Origin: Gammaproteobacteria bacterium
GTDB taxonomy: Bacteria > Pseudomonadota > Gammaproteobacteria > Pseudomonadales > UBA7434
Length of the DNA: 7,556 nt
Assembly: GCA_024280785.1 (NCBI GenBank)
Contig: JAJRPK010000121.1
Coordinates: 1 to 7,556 of the forward strand
Direction of reading: 5' to 3'
The number at the start of each line of letters is the position of its first letter. The first letter of the stretch is position 1. The notes under the pieces were generated by a model. The model did no database searches, was not told where the DNA came from, and saw only the letters and a program-made list of their open reading frames with translations. The position numbers were made by a program, and so were the translations under genes. Of this stretch, positions 1 to 5,087 are shown piece after piece.

Positions 1-150
1 AGTTTTAACAACCTTCACTTCCTTTACCCAACTCATTTGAGCCCCCATCAATGAGCCGCCCCAGACTAGCTCCCAGCGTCAACGAAACTACCGTTCTCAA
101 AGGTTAGTGAAACGACGTCAAACACGCGGTGTAGGTGCCCACAAATAAGC

Positions 151-323
151 ATACTCCCAAGCTTCCCGCGCTTAAGCGACGGAACGCTTACGGCATTTTG
201 GGTACTTTTTTGCTGTAGAAAAAGTGCCTCGCTGTCGGGCGACCCCGACAACTCACCATCAATCGAAGTACATCACTTCGAATCTAAATTCGTAACCCGC
301 TTCGGTAGCGACTCACCACCACT
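151..323. repeat. Hairpin-rich intergenic segment, possible dispersed repeat
   Basis: This gene-free stretch downstream of the GcvR-like gene contains a run of short inverted repeats: a perfect 10-bp palindrome CGCTTAAGCG at 169-178; arms GGTACTTTTT/AAAAAGTGCC at 201-210 and 219-228 (one G-U pair); TGTCGGG/CCCGACA at 233-239 and 244-250 around a 4-nt loop; TCGAAGT/ACTTCGA at 263-269 and 275-281; and CGCT/AGCG at 298-310. The octamer ACTCACCA also occurs twice (251-258 and 311-318, the second within the last hairpin's flank). Such chained hairpins resemble multi-copy intergenic elements of gammaproteobacteria, but copy number cannot be judged from one window. On the minus strand the GC-rich 233-250 stem is followed 5-8 nt later by TTTTT, so it might also help end transcription of the GcvR-like gene. 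Confidence 0.4.
233..250 (-). terminator. Possible terminator-like hairpin downstream of the GcvR-like gene
   Basis: Read on the minus strand, a 7-bp GC-rich stem (TGTCGGG/CCCGACA, 4-nt loop) lies about 75 bp past the stop of the GcvR-like gene and is followed after a short spacer by a run of five T. The T run is not directly attached to the stem, so this is a weak, non-canonical intrinsic terminator candidate; it may simply be one hairpin of the repeat-like segment. Confidence 0.25.
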
Positions 324-872
324 TCAAGCCTGACCCGAAACATCTAAGTCAATTTCAATCGAAAGCTGCTCAGCAATCATATCCAAACGACTCTCCAGTT
401 CTTCAACAGGTTTAGAGTCAGGATTTTCCAGCACAATTTCAGCGTGAAACAAAATATCCCCGCTCATGGGAGCACTACTCAAGTGCGTAGCCATTTTAGT
501 GACATTAAGCCCCGCCGAAGCCAAGGCTTGCGATACTTCATGGATTATGCCCGGGCGATCATTACCAACGACAAGCAGCGATAATTGAGAGCCGATATCC
601 AGCTTAGGACTACGAACGTTCCGCTTGTCAGGATCCCCTTGCTGTATCTGGACCAGCAAGCCTTTAGATTCAAGACGTTTGAGTTGCTCTGTTAGTGACG
701 ACAGTTTATTACTATCTATATCAATTCGAACAATTCCTGCAAATTGACCAGCTAACTGCGCCATACTACTTTCAAGCCAATTACCGTGACATTGCTTAAC
801 AACTTGTGCCAGGCCTTCGATCAACCCCGGCTTATCCGGCCCGACAAATGTACAAATGATAGAGCTGTTCAT
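324..872 (-). CDS. gcvR: GcvR-like double ACT-domain regulator
   Basis: The product (182 residues from the ATG at 872) has two ACT domains, at about residues 3-80 and 97-178. Each opens with the typical strand-turn signature: VGPDKPG at residues 10-16 and VGNDRPG at 102-108. This layout and length match the glycine cleavage system repressor GcvR of Escherichia coli (about 190 residues), a cytoplasmic protein that antagonises the activator GcvA in response to glycine. Whether this homologue does the same is inference, since no gcv genes are nearby. The frame stays open upstream to a TTG at 1016 (230 residues), but I chose the ATG because it is preceded by AAAGG at an 8-nt spacing, ACT homology begins at once, and the extra 48 residues are a low-complexity stretch made by a 12-bp DNA repeat. 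It is divergent from the YheU-family gene. Confidence 0.8.
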   Translation of the reverse strand: MNSSIICTFVGPDKPGLIEGLAQVVKQCHGNWLESSMAQLAGQFAGIVRIDIDSNKLSSLTEQLKRLESKGLLVQIQQGDPDKRNVRSPKLDIGSQLSLLVVGNDRPGIIHEVSQALASAGLNVTKMATHLSSAPMSGDILFHAEIVLENPDSKPVEELESRLDMIAEQLSIEIDLDVSGQA

Positions 873-883
873 AGAGTTTGCCT

Positions 884-931
884 TTCTTGTATCGACTGTT
901 GTATTAGCTGTTGTACTAACTATTGTATCAA
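884..931 (-). repeat. Four degenerate 12-bp tandem repeats in the gcvR-like 5' region
   Basis: Four consecutive 12-bp units lie just upstream of the chosen ATG at 872: 884-895, 896-907, 908-919 and 920-931. All share the plus-strand core TTGTA at the same place (for example CTGTTGTATTAG and CTATTGTATCAA); the 896-907 and 908-919 copies differ at two or three positions. Read in the extended frame from the TTG at 1016, they encode a four-residue periodicity (DTIV, STTA, NTTV, DTRK). The array could be a protein-binding site in the leader, slipped-strand expansion, or part of an N-terminal extension. The sequence shows only the repeat. Confidence 0.65.
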
Positions 932-998
932 TCAATTGCTTAGGGGGTACTTTACTTAGGTGGCACTTCACTAAGGAAGAAGTATCGACATTAAAGAA

Positions 999-1060
999 TT
1001 TGATATTATAGAACAACGTTAATAATGTGATGGTAGTAAGATTGTGTTTTGATATTATAG
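999..1060. repeat. 13-bp direct repeat carrying TATAAT on the minus strand
   Basis: The identical 13-mer TTTGATATTATAG occurs at 999-1011 and 1048-1060, 49 bp apart, between two divergent genes. On the minus strand each copy contains a perfect TATAAT (1005-1010 and 1054-1059), so either could be a -10 element for the GcvR-like gene. Neither has a good -35 hexamer at 16-18 bp. If the 1005-1010 box is used, transcription starts inside the extended frame, downstream of the TTG at 1016, which supports the ATG at 872 as the true start. The spacing of nearly five helical turns would also suit a dimeric regulator, which is speculation. Confidence 0.4.
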
Positions 1061-1076
1061 TATGCCGATGTAGTAT
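1049..1076 (+). promoter_or_regulatory. Weak sigma-70-like promoter candidate for the yheU-tusA unit
   Basis: TTGATA (1049-1054, five of six matches to the -35 consensus) is followed after 16 bp by TAGTAT (1071-1076, four of six matches to the -10 consensus). It is about 40 bp upstream of the GTG start at 1118 and overlaps one copy of the 13-bp direct repeat. The -10 is poor, so this is only a candidate. Confidence 0.25.
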
Positions 1077-1117
1077 GGTTTTAGTACAGCGGATAACGTC
1101 AAAGAGGTAAGCATGTT

Positions 1118-1450
1118 GTGGTGAGCAGAACGGAAATAAACAGTACTGGCGATGAGCTGTCTGGTGTAGATATGGGTGAGGGAAATCGTGCCGTTAAAGA
1201 AAATACCGAAAAATTCGTCATTGTTCCCTACGAGCGTCTATCAGAAGAAGCATTGAACGGTATTTTAGAGGAGTATATAAGTCGTGAGGGCACAGACTAC
1301 GGTGTTGTCGAACTAGCAATGGATTCAAAAATCGCAAAAGCCAAGTCAATGTTAGTAGCGGCTAAAGTCGTTATTATCTTTGACCCTGTCTTAGAACGAT
1401 GTCAAATGGTCAATGAGCGAGAGTTGAGTAAATTAAATTCTGATGATTAA
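1118..1450 (+). CDS. YheU / UPF0270 family protein with N-terminal extension
   Basis: From about residue 33 to the end, the product aligns with the small E. coli protein YheU (UPF0270, about 72 residues). The shared pattern includes VPYERLSEEAL, an acidic helix, the hallmark REGTDYG at residues 56-62, and a C-terminal VIIFDP segment. No biochemical role is established for the family and none is claimed here. The start is GTG: GAGG at 1104-1107 lies 10 nt upstream, and an immediately following GTG (1121) is an alternative. The ATG at 1113 is in another frame and stops after three codons. The first ~32 residues are polar and acidic, lack homology to E. coli YheU, and look disordered; an internal ATG at 1172 would remove 18 of them but has no clear ribosome binding site. 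It is the first gene of a pair with tusA. Confidence 0.8.
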   Translation: MVSRTEINSTGDELSGVDMGEGNRAVKENTEKFVIVPYERLSEEALNGILEEYISREGTDYGVVELAMDSKIAKAKSMLVAAKVVIIFDPVLERCQMVNERELSKLNSDD

Positions 1451-1455
1451 AGATA

Positions 1456-1725
1456 GTGAATAAGACGACGGGGTCATTTGATCCGCAATTAATAAAAGAT
1501 AGTGAATATCATGTATTGGATGCGACTGGCTTGCTATGTCCAGAGCCGGTGATGATGTTACACAACAAAATTGGACAGTTAGAATCTGGCGATGTTATAA
1601 AAGTTTGTGCCACTGATCCTTCTACCGAAAGAGATATATTACGTTTTTGCGATTTTTTAAAACACCCTCTATTGCATTGGGAATTAGAGGAGAAAGTCTA
1701 CACATATTGGATTAAAAAAAAATAG
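1456..1725 (+). CDS. tusA: Sulfur carrier protein TusA
   Basis: TusA accepts persulfide sulfur from the cysteine desulfurase IscS and passes it down the Tus relay for 2-thiolation of U34 in tRNA; in E. coli it also influences molybdenum cofactor synthesis. The 89-residue product carries the family signature LLCPEPVMM, with the sulfur-accepting cysteine at residue 28 (equivalent to Cys19 of E. coli), followed by DPSTERDI at about 54-61 and a C-terminal beta strand. It has about eight more N-terminal residues than the E. coli protein. The start is GTG with no strong Shine-Dalgarno; it lies 5 bp after the stop of the YheU-family gene, so translational coupling is likely. No tusBCD or tusE gene is in the window. 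The product is cytoplasmic. Confidence 0.92.
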   Translation: MNKTTGSFDPQLIKDSEYHVLDATGLLCPEPVMMLHNKIGQLESGDVIKVCATDPSTERDILRFCDFLKHPLLHWELEEKVYTYWIKKK

Positions 1726-1734
1726 TTATATCGG

Positions 1735-1755
1735 CAGTGCTTTTAATTGGCACTG
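1735..1755. terminator. Weak bidirectional hairpin between convergent genes
   Basis: Arms CAGTGC (1735-1740) and GCACTG (1750-1755) enclose a 9-nt loop in the short gap between the stops of tusA and the convergent unknown gene, overlapping the latter's stop codon. On the minus strand a run of nine T (complement of the A run ending tusA) follows about 13 nt later. That is too far for a textbook intrinsic terminator, and on the plus strand there is no T run. Confidence 0.3.
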
Positions 1756-2540
1756 GCAAGTAATTGTTCAACCGCTTGCATGGTTTCCGAATCTTGTTGG
1801 CGAATATTTTCTGCTATATCGCGTTGAAAGAAACAACGAAAATTGGGATTGCTGATGGCAGAATACAAGCAGTCATCTCCGGGGAGAGCCGGTATTTGTT
1901 CGATAAGATTCTCATCGACTAAAGTTCCGTGTAGCTGGCCTCGGCTGTCAAGAATCCAACTAACTACAGGGGTAAGTGTTAGCGACAACTGATCATCACT
2001 GAGTAGCAGGGCATGCGTTCCCACAAGGTCGGGAATCTCTTGTATGATATCCAACTCTTCTATTACACGGTGTTCGGGCTCTATGCTTCCATTGCTGTTG
2101 GTTGCCAAAATCGCGTTTAGAGACTTTGACTCAGTCGAAGGATATGTGGATTGTTCTGGCATCGAATCACAAAAACGGGCGCTAACAGCTAGTTGTGCAA
2201 CAATCATCTCGGGTGGTTCAAAGAAAATGTCGTCTTTTTTCTCGCAGTAATAACCTTCCCAGCAAACATTAAGTTGCTTGTCGATATTATGGCAATCCGT
2301 TATTTCATTTATCCACGGCACCATACCAACTACGTCACCGTTAGGTTTTAAGGCCCAGCACATAATGGGTACTGCAATTAGTCTGTCGGGATTTTCTTGA
2401 TTAGAATACAGCATGCTCAAGCCACTGGCTTCTGGACAAATTTGTAAAGCCGGTGCAACATGCTGTTCTGAATGAGCAGTACCGGTAAACAGATTAATGA
2501 CGTTGTTATTATCGCCCTGAGTTGTAGAGTCTGATTGCAT
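1743..2540 (-). CDS. Unknown protein with two internal ~70-residue repeats
   Basis: I do not recognise this 265-residue protein. It has no signal peptide, no membrane segment and no motif that I can assign to an enzyme, so it is probably cytoplasmic. Two halves resemble each other: residues ~40-116 and ~174-247. Matching landmarks are VPIMCWALKPNG at 57-68 against TPVVSWILDSRG at 190-201, Gly72 against Gly205, and the FF pairs at 106-107 and 237-238, all at an offset of about 131-134. A low-complexity Ser/Thr/Asn/Glu linker (about 126-160) joins them. The first half has cysteines at 61, 83, 93, 99 and 124; the second has two. The ATG at 2540 is preceded by AGAGG at a 10-nt spacing. It is convergent with tusA and divergent from epmC, and its composition matches its neighbours. 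It may be a lineage-specific conserved hypothetical. Confidence 0.75.
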   Translation of the reverse strand: MQSDSTTQGDNNNVINLFTGTAHSEQHVAPALQICPEASGLSMLYSNQENPDRLIAVPIMCWALKPNGDVVGMVPWINEITDCHNIDKQLNVCWEGYYCEKKDDIFFEPPEMIVAQLAVSARFCDSMPEQSTYPSTESKSLNAILATNSNGSIEPEHRVIEELDIIQEIPDLVGTHALLLSDDQLSLTLTPVVSWILDSRGQLHGTLVDENLIEQIPALPGDDCLYSAISNPNFRCFFQRDIAENIRQQDSETMQAVEQLLASAN

Positions 2541-2805
2541 CAGTGAATTACCTCTGGCGCAATTTTAGATTTATTCCTAATCGTAGAGAGCACTCTATAG
2601 CCTATAACAGGAACAGGGCTAGATAGTTAGTTCAAATACGTCTATAAACAACCTAAAATTCGCTACACGTTTTTTGTTTAACGGGTCGTAAAATATGTTT
2701 CTACTTGCACTTTCTTGAAGTATAGCTGCTTAAAATGGAATTATTTCTCTTTTGTTTGTTTATTTTATTTTGTGCTAAGGTGCTGTTTTTGAAGGAAAAT
2801 ATTTT
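2541..2805. other. Divergent intergenic region upstream of epmC, no gene seen
   Basis: This AT-rich region must hold the start signals of the unknown minus-strand gene and of the epmC unit. A thymine-rich tract spans about 2743-2772, and TAAAAT (five of six matches to -10) occurs at about 2730-2735, but with no -35 at a normal spacing (TTGCAC is 20 bp away). I find no RNA gene, no long inverted repeat and no credible coding frame before the short leader ORF at 2806. Confidence 0.5.
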
Positions 2806-2859
2806 ATGATTATAGCGTTTAGTGTTATTGTGTTTACTGTTGAACGCGCAGTGCCATAA
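2806..2859 (+). CDS. Possible 17-codon leader ORF ahead of epmC
   Basis: An ATG at 2806, preceded by a strong Shine-Dalgarno GAAGGA at 2791-2796 (9-nt spacing), opens the short hydrophobic peptide MIIAFSVIVFTVERAVP, which ends at TAA 2857-2859. Only 14 bp separate this stop from the first ATG of epmC at 2874, which itself has no recognisable Shine-Dalgarno. The arrangement would suit a leader peptide whose translation delivers ribosomes to epmC, but it is short enough to be chance. It has no run of one amino acid like classical attenuator peptides and no recognised homologue. Confidence 0.35.
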   Translation: MIIAFSVIVFTVERAVP

Positions 2860-2873
2860 TTAATTTCCCCATC

Positions 2874-2921
2874 ATGCAATCCACGATACAGTTCAAGATG
2901 CAATCCACCATGCAGCACAAA
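2874..2921 (+). repeat. 24-bp tandem duplication at the epmC start
   Basis: Bases 2874-2897 and 2898-2921 are two in-frame copies of a 24-bp unit, identical at 19 positions by hand count, both beginning ATGCAATCCAC. Each copy carries its own start codon, so the gene has redundant initiation sites. Because 24 is a multiple of three, the duplication extends the N terminus by eight residues without breaking the frame. Confidence 0.75.
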
Positions 2922-3410
2922 GCAAAATCTTTAGAGAGTATTTATAATCAAGTTTTTTATTATGAGTATAAAACTCGCCTTTGCGGAGGCGTCGCAGAAC
3001 CTCTTTATCGACCGGCTCAAACGTCAAGTGATGACAATGTCATTTTTTATCGAGAAGATTATTTTTCCAGTGCTTTGCATGAAATTGCACATTGGTGCAT
3101 CGCCGGTACTGAAAGGCGAGACCGAGTCGATTACGGTTACTGGTATACTCCTGATGGTAGAACTCAACAACAACAAAAACTATTTGAAAAGGTAGAAGTT
3201 AAACCCCAAGCATTAGAAAAGTTATTTTCTTCGGCAGCTAACTACCCGTTCCATCTTAGTGTAGATAATTTGTCCTTGGAGACTATTGATCTAGACAACT
3301 TTTCAGATGAAGTGAACACTCAGCTTGCTTATTACAGCAATCATGGACTACCACAACGCGGTCAGCAGTTTTATAGTGCTTTGTTAACTTACTATGTCAA
3401 TTTACTATAA
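2874..3410 (+). CDS. epmC: Elongation factor P hydroxylase EpmC
   Basis: EpmC (YfcM) hydroxylates the beta-lysylated lysine of elongation factor P, the last step of the modification that helps ribosomes through polyproline. The 178-residue product matches the E. coli protein (about 182 residues) along its length. It has the putative metal-binding HEIAHWCIAG at residues 69-78 (His69, Glu70, His73), then RVDYGYWYTPDGR at 84-96 and VEVKPQALE at 107-115, all near-identical to the family. No efp, epmA or epmB is in the window. The start is uncertain: ATGs at 2874, 2898 and 2910 are in frame, none has a clear ribosome binding site, and the first two begin two copies of a 24-bp repeat (MQSTIQFK and MQSTMQHK). 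Family homology starts only near residue 17, so any would work. The next gene, pdxB, begins 11 bp after the stop. Confidence 0.93.
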   Translation: MQSTIQFKMQSTMQHKAKSLESIYNQVFYYEYKTRLCGGVAEPLYRPAQTSSDDNVIFYREDYFSSALHEIAHWCIAGTERRDRVDYGYWYTPDGRTQQQQKLFEKVEVKPQALEKLFSSAANYPFHLSVDNLSLETIDLDNFSDEVNTQLAYYSNHGLPQRGQQFYSALLTYYVNLL

Positions 3411-3421
3411 CAGGCAAATGA

Positions 3422-4477
3422 ATGACGAGGATAAAACTATTAGCCGATGAAAATATTCCCGACTTGGATTTCCTCTGCCAAGAGTGGTGTGATATTGCGC
3501 GGATTGCTGGACGTCAAATTAATTCTGACGATTTGAAAAACGTCGATTTGTTATTGGTTCGCTCCGTTACTCAAGTAGACCAACAGCTTTTAGCCGGCAC
3601 TAGGGTGAAGTTTGTCGGTACGGCAACCATAGGGGTTGATCATGTTGATACCAGCTACCTGCAGCGAAAAGGCATCGGTTTTGCTCACGCGCCTGGTTGT
3701 AACGCCAACGCTGTAGTGGATTACGTTATGTCAGCGATTTTGGATCAATTCACCGATGCCCAATTAGGAAAGGTTACTATTGGCATCGTTGGTCATGGCA
3801 ACGTTGGTTCACGCTTATCGTCGTGCTTGCGTCAATTTGGTATCTCGTACCGCGTGTACGACCCATTTTTAGGTGATCAACCCGAAGGCTCGGTGGAAGA
3901 TCCAGATGCTGTGTTGTCTTGCGATGTCGTTACTTTTCATGTTCCTGAATTGCGTACGGGGCCTTATCGAACTTTTCATCTGTTGGATTCGGAAACACTA
4001 AAAAACCTTAACCCTGCGGCTTTACTTATTAACACAAGTAGAGGCAGTGTTATTGATAATAATGCTTTACACCGTTTATTAGTCGCAGGGTCAGATTTGT
4101 CTGTCGTGTTAGATGTTTGGGAAAATGAACCCAATATCAACGTAAGACTAGTTAATGAAGTTATGCTATCTACTCCTCATGTCGCGGGTTACAGCGAGCA
4201 GGGTAAGCGAAAAGGGTCAATTATGGTAGTCGATGCGGCTGCACGCTTCTTTCATGCTCAGGTACCGACTGAGTTGCAGTTTTCTAAGGGTAGAGACTTG
4301 GCAAGTTTTGATTCGTTAATGGAGTACCGCTTACATTTATCCGCGTTATACAGTGCTGCGCAGGAGTCGCAAAGATTTCGCAGCCGAGTCGATGAGTCCA
4401 ACGAGGTGGATATTCCTATTGTATTTGATGAATACCGTAAGCATTATCGACGGCGCAGTGAGATACATTATCGATAG
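3422..4477 (+). CDS. pdxB: Erythronate-4-phosphate dehydrogenase PdxB
   Basis: PdxB oxidises 4-phospho-D-erythronate to 2-oxo-3-hydroxy-4-phosphobutanoate with a tightly bound nicotinamide cofactor, the second step of the DXP-dependent route to pyridoxal phosphate. The N-terminal part (1-~105) has LLADENIP and VGTATIGVDHVD. The Rossmann domain (~106-280) has the dinucleotide loop GHGNVG at 124-129. The D-2-hydroxyacid dehydrogenase catalytic trio is visible as Arg207 (NTSRG), Glu236 (DVWENEP) and His253 (TPHVAG), matching Arg208, Glu237 and His254 of E. coli. The C-terminal dimerisation region is present, but the protein (351 residues) ends about 27 residues earlier than E. coli PdxB, just after the FDEYRKHY segment, so the tail is trimmed. 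The ATG at 3422 has AGG 7 nt upstream. It lies 11 bp after epmC and is probably cotranscribed with it. The product is cytoplasmic. Confidence 0.95.
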   Translation: MTRIKLLADENIPDLDFLCQEWCDIARIAGRQINSDDLKNVDLLLVRSVTQVDQQLLAGTRVKFVGTATIGVDHVDTSYLQRKGIGFAHAPGCNANAVVDYVMSAILDQFTDAQLGKVTIGIVGHGNVGSRLSSCLRQFGISYRVYDPFLGDQPEGSVEDPDAVLSCDVVTFHVPELRTGPYRTFHLLDSETLKNLNPAALLINTSRGSVIDNNALHRLLVAGSDLSVVLDVWENEPNINVRLVNEVMLSTPHVAGYSEQGKRKGSIMVVDAAARFFHAQVPTELQFSKGRDLASFDSLMEYRLHLSALYSAAQESQRFRSRVDESNEVDIPIVFDEYRKHYRRRSEIHYR

Positions 4478-4540
4478 TTTTATAGGCCAACTTTATACAT
4501 CTATTGTTTGTAGCGGCTAGCTAGTATTAAAGTTCTTCAT

Positions 4541-4558
4541 GTAAATGTCTCCATTTAT
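4541..4558 (+). other. AT-rich hairpin between pdxB and tadA
   Basis: Arms TAAATG (4542-4547) and CATTTA (4552-4557) flank a 4-nt loop, with a possible extra G-U pair outside. It lies 30 bp upstream of the preferred tadA ATG in an 87-bp gap. It is AT-rich and followed by TATAAATTTG rather than a pure T run, so neither a terminator nor a regulatory role can be claimed. Its presence means tadA may have its own promoter rather than depending on pdxB. Confidence 0.25.
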
Positions 4559-4588
4559 ATAAATTTGATTACTGTGTTTGAGTTGATA

Positions 4589-5062
4589 ATGTCTGATCTC
4601 ACCGATATAGATACACGCTGGATGCTACGAGCGTTAGAACTTGCAAATAAAGCTGAAAGTTTGGGCGAAGTGCCTGTGGGTGCAGTTGTTATTCGCGACG
4701 ATCAGCTAATCGGGCAAGGTTATAATTGTCCGATTTCCACTAACGACCCTACTGCACATGCTGAAATTGTTGCTATTCGCGCGGCGAGTTGCGCATTGGA
4801 TAATTATCGGTTAACCGGCTGCACGCTCTATGTCACTATTGAGCCTTGTGTAATGTGCGCAGGGGCTTTGATTAACTCGCGAATTGAGCGGTTAGTTTAT
4901 GGGGCTACAGAGCCAAGGGCAGGCGCTGTAGCCTCGCAGCTGCAGATTTTTGATCAGATTTTTTTCAACCACAAAGTTAAGTGGCGCGGCGGGGTGATGT
5001 CATCAGTTTGTGGTAATAAATTAACAGAATTTTTTCAAGCTAAGCGTAAGTCATCACACTAA
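4589..5062 (+). CDS. tadA: tRNA-specific adenosine deaminase TadA
   Basis: TadA deaminates A34 to inosine in the anticodon of tRNA-Arg(ACG), letting it read CGU, CGC and CGA; it is usually essential. The 157-residue product has the zinc site of the cytidine deaminase fold: His57 and proton-shuttling Glu59 in TAHAEI, and Cys87 and Cys90 in EPCVMCAG. PVGAVV sits in the first strand, and the NYRL and FNHKV segments around the tRNA-binding region are typical of bacterial TadA. Length agrees with E. coli TadA (167). An in-frame TTG at 4565 would add eight residues, but I chose the ATG at 4589, with a modest GAG 7 nt upstream, because homology starts soon after. It ends 25 bp before the convergent mltF stop, with no clear terminator between them. 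It is a homodimeric cytoplasmic enzyme. Confidence 0.95.
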   Translation: MSDLTDIDTRWMLRALELANKAESLGEVPVGAVVIRDDQLIGQGYNCPISTNDPTAHAEIVAIRAASCALDNYRLTGCTLYVTIEPCVMCAGALINSRIERLVYGATEPRAGAVASQLQIFDQIFFNHKVKWRGGVMSSVCGNKLTEFFQAKRKSSH

Positions 5063-5087
5063 TTTCATTAATAACGAATCTAGCGGT

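Noticed and set aside
66..251. A 61-codon open frame on the minus strand in the leftmost region.
   Set aside because: It is opened and closed within the hairpin-rich segment, has no ribosome site I can see and no family resemblance; its coding capacity is likely a by-product of the repeat-like DNA.
873..1016. A 48-residue N-terminal extension of the GcvR-like protein from a TTG.
   Set aside because: It lacks a ribosome site, consists partly of a DNA tandem repeat, and a candidate -10 box lies inside it; the ATG at 872 has a ribosome site and begins the ACT domain.
2044..2250. A 68-codon plus-strand open frame.
   Set aside because: It is entirely antisense to the 265-residue unknown protein, which has a good ribosome site and internal protein repeats; the plus frame is a shadow.
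2962..3195. A 77-codon plus-strand open frame in a second frame of epmC.
   Set aside because: It lies fully inside epmC, whose frame has full-length family similarity; there is no independent evidence for the overlapping frame.
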